Part shown: one piece after another, positions 25,140 through 32,764 of the stretch
Layout of the letters: each line of letters starts with the position of its first letter
How positions within the stretch are numbered: position 1 is the stretch's first letter
From: Bacteroidaceae bacterium
GTDB lineage: Bacteria; Bacteroidota; Bacteroidia; Bacteroidales; Bacteroidaceae
DNA length: 41,357 bases
Reading direction: 5' to 3'
NCBI GenBank assembly: GCA_024398595.1
Contig: JAKSIX010000019.1
Coordinates: 1 to 41,357 of the forward strand
Notes under the pieces: model-generated
Told to the model about the DNA's origin: nothing
What the model saw: the letters and a program-made list of their open reading frames with translations, nothing else
Database searches by the model: none
Translations under genes and position numbers: made by a program

Positions 25140-25299
25140 ACTATCCTTTCTGTGGCCACTTTCTTTATATGTGTGAATCCGTGTATGATACCGGCAGGTG
25201 ACTCATCAGTATCACATCCTCCCCTCAAGGGAGAATCCAGTCTGGAACGGACGGAACTCAAGTTTTGCATGCGAAACTTGAGTTGATTATTACGAATTT
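25140..25299. other. Intergenic region with two hairpins, no gene seen
   Basis: Together with the tRNA, the protein-free interval here is about 300 bp. The 160 bp between the LytTR gene and the tRNA hold no convincing ORF. Two inverted repeats are present: a 5-bp stem CTCCC/GGGAG (25219-25233) and a perfect 11-bp stem at 25255-25284 described separately. Nothing else is recognised. Confidence 0.6.
25255..25284. repeat. Perfect 11-bp inverted repeat downstream of tRNA-Ser
   Basis: AACTCAAGTTT (25255-25265) / AAACTTGAGTT (25274-25284) with the 8-nt loop tgcatgcg. It lies 15 bp beyond the tRNA 3' end. There is no T-run on either side, so it may be a tRNA 3' processing or termination stem, or a protein-binding palindrome. 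Confidence 0.7.
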
Positions 25300-25390
25300 G
25301 CGGAAAGAGTGGGATTCAAACCCACGGTACGGCTAGGCCGTACGCCGGATTTCGAGTCCGGTCCATTCGATCACTCTGGCATCTTTCCGC
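25300..25390 (-). tRNA. tRNA-Ser (anticodon CGA)
   Basis: A 91-nt class II tRNA on the minus strand. Acceptor stem GCGGAAA/TTTCCGC (7 bp), anticodon arm CCGGA-CTCGAAA-TCCGG giving anticodon CGA, long variable arm GTACGGC-CTA-GCCGTAC (7-bp stem) and T-arm GTGGG-TTCGAAT-CCCAC. A long variable arm with CGA means serine, reading UCG. CCA is not encoded; the base after the acceptor stem is A rather than the G discriminator usual for tRNA-Ser, so the exact 3' end deserves a check. Confidence 0.93.
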
Positions 25391-25392
25391 TA

Positions 25393-25424
25393 CAAAGGTA
25401 GTGCTTTTTGCGTATGTCTGCAAT
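25393..25424 (-). promoter_or_regulatory. Promoter of tRNA-Ser, adjacent to the mature 5' end
   Basis: Minus strand: -33-like ATTG (25421-25424), 20-bp spacer, -7 box TACCTTTG (25393-25400; full TAnnTTTG match). If the box is centred near -7, transcription starts at about 25389-25390, which is the first base of the mature tRNA. Confidence 0.65.
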
Positions 25425-25439
25425 AATGCGTGAAACTTT

Positions 25440-26192
25440 TTAATTGATGTCGGCATCATTCAAGACAGGAAATTTCGAACGGAAATGCACCAGACGTTCC
25501 ATATCAAGCGCTCCTGTGATGATTTGCGATTTGCTGTCCTCTGCCTTGACGACAGCCTCGCCATAGGGACTGATCAACGCTGTATGGCCCTCATATACAC
25601 CGAATTCATCCTGTCCTACTATATTGACTCCGGCCACGTACGCCTGGTTCTCTATGGCACGGGCACGCAACAGGATATCCCACGACAGCTGACGCTTTAC
25701 CGGCCAGTTGGCCACATAAATTGCAATATCGTAATCATCGCGGTTACGGCTGAAAATTGGAAAACGCAGATCGTAGCATACCTGTGGAAGTATCCTTACG
25801 CCACGGAACTCTATTATGCGCCTTTCTGAACCGGGTGTGATGAAACGGTTTTCTCCTGCGTAGGAGAACAGATGACGTTTGTCGTATGTCTGTACAGTCC
25901 CGTCCGGCCGGACGAAGCAGAACCTGTTGTAGAATCTGCCGTCCCAGCATATCAGGACACTGCCGGCGACTGCCGCATCCAGCTGATTGGACATTTTCTT
26001 CATCCAGCAGACTATCTGTCCGTCCATATCCTGTGCAAGCTCCATATTGCCAATGCACTGACCGGTTGCGAACATTTCAGGAAGAATGTATATGCCAGCA
26101 CCTGTACCTTGTCCTATAAGTCTTTCAACTTCCATCAATGTACTGTCAATGCCGGACATGCCGGCCTTGCATTGTACGAGTGATATCTTCAT
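25440..26192 (-). CDS. Nitrilase-superfamily amidohydrolase (omega-amidase type)
   Basis: 250 aa from ATG 26192 (MKISLVQCKAGMSG); the frame extends to 26258 but would overlap the upstream oxidoreductase. The Glu-Lys-Cys catalytic triad is visible: Glu in ILPEMFATG, Lys in YDKRHLFSYAGE, Cys in ILPQVCYDLRFPIFSRN. The sequence resembles YafV/Nit2 omega-amidases that deamidate alpha-keto-glutaramate or -succinamate, a repair/salvage role in the cytosol. Third gene of the HAD - Gfo/Idh - nitrilase group, 22 bp after the oxidoreductase; the three have no obvious shared pathway. Confidence 0.88.
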   Translation of the reverse strand: MKISLVQCKAGMSGIDSTLMEVERLIGQGTGAGIYILPEMFATGQCIGNMELAQDMDGQIVCWMKKMSNQLDAAVAGSVLICWDGRFYNRFCFVRPDGTVQTYDKRHLFSYAGENRFITPGSERRIIEFRGVRILPQVCYDLRFPIFSRNRDDYDIAIYVANWPVKRQLSWDILLRARAIENQAYVAGVNIVGQDEFGVYEGHTALISPYGEAVVKAEDSKSQIITGALDMERLVHFRSKFPVLNDADIN

Positions 26193-26214
26193 ACGTCTGT
26201 TTACAGGAATATTG

Positions 26215-27186
26215 TCAGTCCATAGGATATACCACGCCCCACTCTTTACGGAGTTCATCCATCTGTTTCATTACATCAAGCGTTTCCTGATGCGGCATAT
26301 AGGGTGATTCCAGCCATCCTTTTCCAATGGCGTCGAATGATGCGGTTACCTGATATTCATACCCTGTAATCTGTTTTTCAGGAGCTTTGTAAACCTCTAC
26401 AGGCTTATAATCCCTATAGACGGTGGCACACTCAGGACAATTGATATTATTTACTATTATATATCCTTCCGTGCCACATATCTGGCCGATACGGCCGCAC
26501 AGCCCCATAGTGCTTGCCTGCAGATTGGCCATACGGCCGTCTGCATATTCAAGGGATATGGCATCGTACATATCCATGCCGGTATTGCTCTTTATGCAGG
26601 CCGATGTAGTTCTGGCTATGTCAGTCCCGAAATACATCCTGCAGAAGTTCAGGCTATACACTCCCAAATCCAGCAATGCTCCACCGCACAGTTCAGGTTT
26701 CAGTATGCGTTCCTTGAATTCCATATAATAGCAGAGACTGGCATTCAGAAGCCGGGGCTCTCCTATTGCACCGTTGTCTATCAGTTCCTTGATTTTCAGA
26801 GAAAGGGGCATATATCTTGTCCATATAGCCTCTGTTATGAACACGCCTTTTTTATGCGCAAGATCAAGAAGTGCATCAGCCTGTCTGGCATTAGCCGTGA
26901 AAGCCTTCTCGCACAGGACCGGTTTTCCGGCTTCAATAGCCATTGACGAGTTGTCAAAATGGTGTGAGTGCGGAGTTGCTATATACACCAGATCCACATC
27001 AGGGTCATCAACGAGCTCTTTATATGAGCCGTAAGCCTTTTTGAATCCCCAATGCCCTGCAAAACTGCGTGCCTTTTCCAAATTACGTGACGCAACTGCA
27101 TATTTCATGTCCGGATTGAGACCTGTAAGCGTCTCAGCCATTTTGTCGGCAATCCATCCGGTGCCTATTATTCCAACATTTCCCAT
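26215..27186 (-). CDS. Gfo/Idh/MocA-family NAD(P)-dependent oxidoreductase
   Basis: 323 aa. N-terminal Rossmann fold with GIIGTGWIADKMAETL (5-20), then DLVYIATPHSHHFDNSSMAIEAGKPVLCEKAFTANA split across the EKP-type motif (here CEKAF, with the catalytic Lys). The C-terminal GFO_IDH_MocA domain includes GGALLDLGVYSLNFCR. Members oxidise or reduce sugars and inositols; dimeric dihydrodiol dehydrogenase-like proteins have this same layout. Substrate cannot be inferred. 34 bp after the HAD gene. Confidence 0.9.
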   Translation of the reverse strand: MGNVGIIGTGWIADKMAETLTGLNPDMKYAVASRNLEKARSFAGHWGFKKAYGSYKELVDDPDVDLVYIATPHSHHFDNSSMAIEAGKPVLCEKAFTANARQADALLDLAHKKGVFITEAIWTRYMPLSLKIKELIDNGAIGEPRLLNASLCYYMEFKERILKPELCGGALLDLGVYSLNFCRMYFGTDIARTTSACIKSNTGMDMYDAISLEYADGRMANLQASTMGLCGRIGQICGTEGYIIVNNINCPECATVYRDYKPVEVYKAPEKQITGYEYQVTASFDAIGKGWLESPYMPHQETLDVMKQMDELRKEWGVVYPMD

Positions 27187-27220
27187 TTGTCAAAAAATAT
27201 AAGTTTTCTATACTACATTG

Positions 27221-27856
27221 TCACCATACGGGTCTCAACACTTGTGTCAAATCTGTTCCCGGTACATACAGACGGGCATCTATGCCCAATTCTGCGGCAG
27301 CCTTGACATTTTTCGGCGAATCATCCACAAATACAGCCTGCGATGGCTTTATATCAATTTTGTCAAAGACCATGCGGAAAAACCCGGCACTTGGCTTGCA
27401 TACATGCATCTGATATGAGCAGAACAGATGTCTGAAGGTCTTTTCCAACGGAATGTCCGCATCGGCGAATAATCGGGAGCAATAGTCCAATGCAATAGGA
27501 TTGTTGTTGCTGAGCATATACATATCGCAACATTCCGACAGACGTTTCAGCAGTCCGGCTTTCTCCGTGTCTATACCGACAAGAAGAGATTCTATACATT
27601 CTTTTATAATGCCCGGCGTAGTACCCGGACGTGAACGGCTTATACATTCTGCGTACAGTTCATCGTCGCTGATAAGTCCCTCTTCGTAGCGGGCGAAGAA
27701 GCCCTGCGGATGGCAGGTGTCAATGAAATCCCGTACAGTCATGAAACCGGCCTGTGTGTAGAATGTGTCTATACATTTTGGCATGTCCAGATCAACAATC
27801 ACACCCCCCATATCCAACATTATGGCACGTACATCACTATTGTCTCCTAAAACCAT
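27221..27856 (-). CDS. HAD-family hydrolase
   Basis: 211 aa, subfamily with a helical cap (YihX/epoxide-hydrolase-N-like). Motif I is MLDMGGVIVDLD with the nucleophile Asp; the second Asp of the usual DxD is Gly, as in the DxGG subgroup. Motif II is YMLSNNNPIA, motif IV VFVDDSPKNVKAA. Probable small-molecule phosphatase, perhaps acting on sugar phosphates or FMN, substrate unknown. First gene of the minus-strand group with a -7 box 34 nt upstream. Confidence 0.88.
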   Translation of the reverse strand: MVLGDNSDVRAIMLDMGGVIVDLDMPKCIDTFYTQAGFMTVRDFIDTCHPQGFFARYEEGLISDDELYAECISRSRPGTTPGIIKECIESLLVGIDTEKAGLLKRLSECCDMYMLSNNNPIALDYCSRLFADADIPLEKTFRHLFCSYQMHVCKPSAGFFRMVFDKIDIKPSQAVFVDDSPKNVKAAAELGIDARLYVPGTDLTQVLRPVW

Positions 27857-27893
27857 AATTCTGTCAAAACAGTTTCCAAATCATACTCCACTG

Positions 27894-27901
27894 CAAACAT
27901 A
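27894..27901 (-). promoter_or_regulatory. Candidate -7 box for the HAD - Gfo/Idh - nitrilase group
   Basis: Minus-strand TATGTTTG, a full match to TAnnTTTG. It predicts a transcript start near 27890 and a 34-nt leader. No clear -33 box. Confidence 0.4.
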
Positions 27902-27980
27902 CACATAAAAGTTGTCATTCTGAATGTCATTTTCATAATAGTTCATAATAGTTTCTTACGGCCTGTTCGCTTTTATTTGC

Positions 27981-27988
27981 TAACTTTG
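27981..27988 (+). promoter_or_regulatory. Candidate -7 box for the lipoprotein gene
   Basis: TAACTTTG, full TAnnTTTG match, giving a leader of about 25 nt to the ATG at 28017. The -33 region has only a partial TTTC at 27952-27955 with long spacing. Confidence 0.45.
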
Positions 27989-28016
27989 CAACCGTAATTA
28001 TAAATCAACAAACGGT

Positions 28017-28478
28017 ATGAAAAAATCTTTTTTGACACTTTGCGCTGTTTTGGCGTGTGTGATGGGTTTTGTTGCTTGCAGCAGTAATGATGATGAAGAG
28101 AAAAAGGTATCTATTGTAGGCGGCTGGCAGGTAGAGTCAGCAACTGCAACTGCGCAGATAATGCCAACACCTATTCCTCTCACGGATATGGTAAAGGAAT
28201 ATGCCAGTGTGATTGTATTCAATGAGAACGGTACAATGCTGCCTGCAGAGATGTTTGAGAAATACACACTTGAGAACAATACCCTTACAATCGGGCTGAC
28301 GCAGGCAATAAGTACTCTTATCGGAATGGACAAGCTGACTTGCAATGTAGCTGAATTGACAGAGAAAACACTTTCAGTAAAGGCAGACAACATATCTATT
28401 GAAGTGATTCCCGGTACGCCAATGACAGTAAGCATTACAATGAACTTCACAAGAGTTCCCGAAAACGCCGCCAGATGA
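28017..28478 (+). CDS. Small lipoprotein, probably surface-exposed, lipocalin-like
   Basis: 153 aa. Signal peptide II (MKKSFLTLCAVLACVMGFVA) with lipidated Cys21. The residues after Cys are SSNDDEEKK, an acidic stretch matching the Bacteroidota lipoprotein export signal that sends lipoproteins to the cell surface. The mature part begins VGGWQVESATATAQIMP and alternates short beta-strand-like segments (SVIVFNENGTMLP, YTLENNTLTIGL), resembling small lipocalin-like domains of Bacteroides lipoproteins. No enzymatic motif. Monocistronic, closed by the terminator at 28520-28569. Function unknown. Confidence 0.8.
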   Translation: MKKSFLTLCAVLACVMGFVACSSNDDEEKKVSIVGGWQVESATATAQIMPTPIPLTDMVKEYASVIVFNENGTMLPAEMFEKYTLENNTLTIGLTQAISTLIGMDKLTCNVAELTEKTLSVKADNISIEVIPGTPMTVSITMNFTRVPENAAR

Positions 28479-28519
28479 CAACTATCAGGACTCCCGGTGA
28501 GACCTGAATGAACAATAGA

Positions 28520-28569
28520 AAAAAGCAATCCCGTCTTGATGACGCATCGTCAGGACGGGATTGCTTTTT
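28520..28569. terminator. Bidirectional terminator between convergent genes
   Basis: Perfect 16-bp stem AAAAAGCAATCCCGTC (28520-28535) / GACGGGATTGCTTTTT (28554-28569). The 18-nt loop can form an inner 5-bp stem TGACG/CGTCA (28540-28552). A-run on one side and T-run on the other make it an efficient intrinsic terminator for both the lipoprotein gene and the URO-D/GH67 operon. Confidence 0.92.
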
Positions 28570-28580
28570 GTATGACTGTC

Positions 28581-29642
28581 TCAGAGTCTGGAATTGGTAT
28601 CGCTGACGGCGGCAATCAGAGCATCAATATTCTCCTTCTTCGCACCCATAGGCAGTCCGCCGCCTGTACTCAGCATCAGACCGTGATGTGAACCGTTGGC
28701 TGCAATGTAATTGCTGACAACCTGCTTTGTGGTATCATATACCTCCTGCGGGTTATTGCCTGTCAGGAGCATAGGCGGTACATTCCCCATCAGCACAACC
28801 TTACCGCCTGCCAGGCTGCGTGATTCTGCAATATCCTGTATGTGCGTAAAGTTGAATACGTCAACTCCCATTTCCTCAAGGTGAGGATAGCAGGAATTGG
28901 ATGTAAAGTCATTGTGGAAATAATGATGTACCTCAGGAAATGCCGAGAAAATCTCCTTCATATACGGCATACAGAGTGTCGTGAAGTCATCAGGGCTGAA
29001 GTAGCCGCAGACATCATCAAGCACCATTATAGCCTTGGCCGTCTTTACGTTCTCCAGCTGGGCCTCAAGCCACAGTTTTACGCATTCGGTAGTTTTGCGC
29101 AGCAATGAGTCGGCAGCCTCAGGGTTAATCATCATAAACATCAGCAGCTGTGTCACTGTGAAGATGTGCGAAGCCACCGTAAACGGGCCACGCGCACATA
29201 CCATATAGACCTGTTCCCCTTCCGCCTCCATCATAGGCTGATACAGACGCTGCTGATTCAGCATAAACGGCATCATCCCGTCACGTTTGGGATCCGGCAG
29301 GCTCAGGTTCCTGAATATTGACTCAGCATTATCCAGATCCTCAGTCAGCGGATGCAGATGTGGCAGATTGTCGTCAAAGAAGCACATCGGACATCCGAAT
29401 CCGCTCGGCTCTGCCGTCATTCCATACTCAACCCACCAGCCCGGTATGAATACGGCCTCCGGAAAATCCTTGATTATTTTAAGATTGTCTTTGACAAACA
29501 CATCGTTACGTGCATAATAATCAATAAACGTGTGGCCGCAATAACCCGGAATCCACGGACTGTCAGCAATAAATACTACAGGAATCTTACTGTTTTTATG
29601 ATTGATGGTTTCCTCCATCAGCTTAATCTGGTCAGCATTCAT
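28581..29642 (-). CDS. URO-D-fold protein lacking the zinc-ligand cysteines
   Basis: 353 aa, uroporphyrinogen decarboxylase (URO-D) superfamily TIM barrel, of the divergent group distinct from heme HemE. The region matching the methyltransferase His-x-Cys motif reads HND (243-245), and the position of the third ligand reads STGGGLP (Gly328), so the zinc site of MtaA/CmuA-type methyltransferases is absent. Other superfamily features remain: ARGPFTVAS (150-158), VLMGNVPP (283-290). It follows the MtaA-like gene by 20 bp. Possible roles: a substrate-binding or non-zinc methyltransferase subunit. No signal peptide, so cytosolic. Confidence 0.82.
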   Translation of the reverse strand: MNADQIKLMEETINHKNSKIPVVFIADSPWIPGYCGHTFIDYYARNDVFVKDNLKIIKDFPEAVFIPGWWVEYGMTAEPSGFGCPMCFFDDNLPHLHPLTEDLDNAESIFRNLSLPDPKRDGMMPFMLNQQRLYQPMMEAEGEQVYMVCARGPFTVASHIFTVTQLLMFMMINPEAADSLLRKTTECVKLWLEAQLENVKTAKAIMVLDDVCGYFSPDDFTTLCMPYMKEIFSAFPEVHHYFHNDFTSNSCYPHLEEMGVDVFNFTHIQDIAESRSLAGGKVVLMGNVPPMLLTGNNPQEVYDTTKQVVSNYIAANGSHHGLMLSTGGGLPMGAKKENIDALIAAVSDTNSRL

Positions 29643-29662
29643 ATCTATATCGGTTTTTGGTT

Positions 29663-30652
29663 TTACAATTCATATCCGGCGGCTTTGAAGAAAGCCTCAA
29701 TGTTACATACCGGTGACATCGGTGGTACGTCGCATCCTGTTGACAGCACAAAATTATCATGTCCTTCCGCTATTTCCAACAGTTCGGAAACCTTCGCGGA
29801 AACCAGTTCCGGCGTACCCATCTTCATGACACCTACAGGATCGACATTACCCATCACAACTATGTCTGACGGCACTTGCCTGATTACTTCCGCCATATCA
29901 ATGCTGTTGCCGAAATGAAGTGCTGCGGCTCCGGATGCTGCCATCGCGTCTGTACATTGTCCCGAATTGCCGCAATTATGGAGAATCACGGCAAAAGAGT
30001 CATCCTGCACGTCATCGACTATACGTCTGACATATTCCGTTGAGTATGCCAGACAGTCATCATTTGACAACAATCCTGCTGCAGGCTCAGCCATCACTAC
30101 CCCTGCCGACCCGGCATCTTTGATTGCACGGACATATCCGCACAGGAATTCAGTGCATTTGTCCAATAGCTTTCGGGCAGTACCCGGCTCAATATACATA
30201 GCCATCATAAGCTCCGTCATATCATACAGACGGCCGGCAAGACTGAAAGGACCTATACAGCCACCGAACAGTGGCTGGGCAAGGGCTTCTGCCGCTAATC
30301 TGTTTGCTTTCAGATATTCCGGAACACGCGCCGTATCGAGCGATGGTATCTGCAACCTGCCAACATCATCGGCCGACTGCAGCAGACGGCCGGATACGGT
30401 AGGCACCTCACCCTGCTCAAACACCACACTTGCGCCAAAGGCCTCTGCCTCCACCGACAAATCCATTATTGTAGTTGATGCCACAGAATATGGAAAACGT
30501 CTGTACAATGCCATAACAGCATCACAGTGCGTCTGCCCGTCTGTGACGGCATCAATCACATGCCGTCCTATCAGTTCAATGCCGGGATGTGTCATAATCG
30601 GCAAGACGGGCACTCCCGACCTGTGCAGCAACTCTGCTATCGCTTTATTCAT
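29663..30652 (-). CDS. MtaA/CmuA-like corrinoid methyltransferase (URO-D fold)
   Basis: 329 aa from ATG 30652 (MNKAIAELLHRSG); a GTG at 30661 overlapping the GH67 stop is an alternative. Cobamide methyltransferase branch of the URO-D family: THPGIELIGR, TTIMDLSVEAEAFGASVVF (Asp64 region), FGGCIGPFSLAGRL, GNVDPVGVMKMGTP. The zinc ligands His225-x-Cys227 (ILHNCGNSGQ) and Cys307 (LSTGCDVPP) are intact. Family members move methyl groups between corrinoid proteins and thiols, or take them from O-methyl substrates. Placed directly after a GH67 alpha-glucuronidase, which suggests a methylated sugar acid as substrate; that is inference. Confidence 0.85.
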   Translation of the reverse strand: MNKAIAELLHRSGVPVLPIMTHPGIELIGRHVIDAVTDGQTHCDAVMALYRRFPYSVASTTIMDLSVEAEAFGASVVFEQGEVPTVSGRLLQSADDVGRLQIPSLDTARVPEYLKANRLAAEALAQPLFGGCIGPFSLAGRLYDMTELMMAMYIEPGTARKLLDKCTEFLCGYVRAIKDAGSAGVVMAEPAAGLLSNDDCLAYSTEYVRRIVDDVQDDSFAVILHNCGNSGQCTDAMAASGAAALHFGNSIDMAEVIRQVPSDIVVMGNVDPVGVMKMGTPELVSAKVSELLEIAEGHDNFVLSTGCDVPPMSPVCNIEAFFKAAGYEL

Positions 30653-30657
30653 CAGTA

Positions 30658-32745
30658 TCACTTTATGAGTCCGTACTCAGGAAGTGCATCCGGTGCCGGT
30701 GTCTCGTAATTGGATATACGGAGACGGAACTTGCGGAGATCATCGTACGAATGCTGCACGGGTGAGCAGTCCGATGGCAGTTCCATACCTGAAAACTGTT
30801 GGAAATAGCCTATGCAGGCATCCCTCCACCACAATGCATCTTTTGCCTGACGTATCAGTTTGTCGTTTATCTGATTCCAGCGCCAGTCATCAACGTATTT
30901 GCGTACCGATGCCCAAGTGTCAATATAAGCTGCGGCCGCGTTGATTCCATGCTGATATGTATGACACAGCGCATTCCAGAGTGTTTCGCCGTTTTTCATC
31001 GTATAATCCCACGGCAGATGGTGAAACCAGAGAATCAATTCCTCCGGACAGGTCTCTACGTTGTCATACAGCGATTTGAGAGGCTCGTGATACTGTGCCA
31101 CAGCACCACTTCCATTCATTGTGCGGTCAAATCCTATGCCATCGGCCGCAGCTTTGTGATAGAATGTCGGAGACCAGTCGCGCCGCATGGACTGTTCCCA
31201 TGGGCCGGGACCGTAATGGCCCGCACCGGCAAAGATATGATGCAGTCCGAGCGGCATCTCATAATGTACAGTATTCTCACGTGACGCAAGCATCAGTTCC
31301 GTAATCGGCCTGACGAACTTGGAATTGTCAGTGAATGTCTGCTTCAGCCATTCATCGGCAATCTGTTCGGATGTGAGTTCAGGATTCCAGGCCATACGGC
31401 CGAAAGCATACCAGTTGGCCTGTGCAAAATGATGTCCGCACCAGTTGACACTGTCTCCTATATTGGCTACACCGGCAATTGCAGACATACCATATTTCAG
31501 AACTTTTCCTTCTGTAACCTTGGCTACTGTAGAGCCCTCACCTCTCATATATGTATCGCTGTCCAGACATTCTTTCCACATAGGATGCAGATAAACCAGA
31601 TGATTGGAGTGTCCGAGATATTCCTGTGTGACCTGTACTTCAACCATCATCTTGGTTTTTTCCATCTGGCCGAACAACGGGCTGAACGGCTCGCGCGGTT
31701 GGAAATCTATAGGCCCGTTCTTTATCTGGATAATCACGTTACTGTGGAACTGGCCGTCAAGAGGCATGAATTCATCCACAGCCTGCATGGCGCGGTCTTC
31801 GGCTGTCGCGGCATATACAAATGCACGCCACATTACGATACCGCCGTAAGGTTTCAATGCATCGGCAATCATATTTGCACCGTCAGCGTGTGTACGTCCG
31901 TAATCCTGAGGACCTGACTGTCCTTCGGAATTGGCCTTGACCAGGAAACCTCCGAAATCAGGTATGATTGAATAAATCTCTGCTACCTTGTCATTCCAGA
32001 ACCGGATAACGTCCGCATCCAGAGGGTCGGAAGTACCCAATCCGGCCAGATGCTTCGGAGCGGCAAAGTTCAGTGAGAGATATACCTTGATTCCGTATGG
32101 ACGGAAAATATCAGCCAGTACCCTGACCTTTTCCAGATACTCCGGTGTCAGCATACAGGGATCGGCATTGACATTATTCAGAACTGTGGCATTTATGCCG
32201 ACAGAAGCATTTGCACGGGCGTATTCCTCATATTCTGGACGAACCCTGTCTGGCAGTTCCTCCCATTTCCACAATGACTGTCCGGCAAACCCGCGCTCGA
32301 CTGTCAGGTTGGGATTGTCCCAATGGTTCAGGATACGTACGTCAAATGCCGGTATTTCAGTCACTTGACCATCAGACATGATGCCATCCGTCTCTTGACG
32401 GCGCAACAGGTCATAGACACCATACAGGACACCGGTTTCCGTATTGGAATAAATGTGGATATCGTTTTTGGAGAACTCTATCCGATATCCTTCATTTCCA
32501 AGTTCAGGTTCAGCATCATTCAGCAGGAGACAGGAAACTGTCTGCTTCCCTTTCCAGTAATTATGAATCTCATTGTCAGCTATTGACATTGTAGATTTAT
32601 CCTCGGACAAAATCTGTGCCTTTCCTTCCGACAAGGAATGGAACCAGAGATTATGTCCGTTCACGTCACAGAGTTGTCCTGTTTTGCCGCATGATGATAT
32701 CATACCGGCAATTGCCACGATGAAAGTAAGTTCGCTAATTCTCAT
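30658..32745 (-). CDS. GH67 alpha-glucuronidase, lipoprotein
   Basis: 695 aa from ATG 32745; the longer frame begins with a TTG at 32772 inside the YigZ end. Residues 1-19 are a lipoprotein signal (MRISELTFIVAIAGMISSC), so the enzyme is anchored in the periplasm or outer membrane; the following GKTG is not an export signal. GH67 hallmarks: general acid in VKANSEGQSGP (Glu274), paired catalytic carboxylates in IKNGPIDFQPREP (Asp347) and VTQEYLG (Glu375). Their spacing (73 and 28) equals that of the characterised Cellvibrio enzyme as I remember it. It releases (4-O-methyl-)glucuronic acid from glucuronoxylan oligosaccharides. No SusC/SusD pair is nearby. Confidence 0.95.
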   Translation of the reverse strand: MRISELTFIVAIAGMISSCGKTGQLCDVNGHNLWFHSLSEGKAQILSEDKSTMSIADNEIHNYWKGKQTVSCLLLNDAEPELGNEGYRIEFSKNDIHIYSNTETGVLYGVYDLLRRQETDGIMSDGQVTEIPAFDVRILNHWDNPNLTVERGFAGQSLWKWEELPDRVRPEYEEYARANASVGINATVLNNVNADPCMLTPEYLEKVRVLADIFRPYGIKVYLSLNFAAPKHLAGLGTSDPLDADVIRFWNDKVAEIYSIIPDFGGFLVKANSEGQSGPQDYGRTHADGANMIADALKPYGGIVMWRAFVYAATAEDRAMQAVDEFMPLDGQFHSNVIIQIKNGPIDFQPREPFSPLFGQMEKTKMMVEVQVTQEYLGHSNHLVYLHPMWKECLDSDTYMRGEGSTVAKVTEGKVLKYGMSAIAGVANIGDSVNWCGHHFAQANWYAFGRMAWNPELTSEQIADEWLKQTFTDNSKFVRPITELMLASRENTVHYEMPLGLHHIFAGAGHYGPGPWEQSMRRDWSPTFYHKAAADGIGFDRTMNGSGAVAQYHEPLKSLYDNVETCPEELILWFHHLPWDYTMKNGETLWNALCHTYQHGINAAAAYIDTWASVRKYVDDWRWNQINDKLIRQAKDALWWRDACIGYFQQFSGMELPSDCSPVQHSYDDLRKFRLRISNYETPAPDALPEYGLIK

Positions 32746-32764
32746 ATTGGTGATATTCAGTAAT

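Noticed and set aside
25140-25299. Small RNA or hidden ORF between LytTR and tRNA
   Set aside because: No convincing ORF or promoter was seen; only inverted repeats are supported.
28581-30652. Heme-pathway uroporphyrinogen decarboxylase HemE
   Set aside because: Both proteins belong to divergent URO-D branches; one has a methyltransferase zinc site, and neither shows HemE's N-terminal arginine/substrate motif as I know it.
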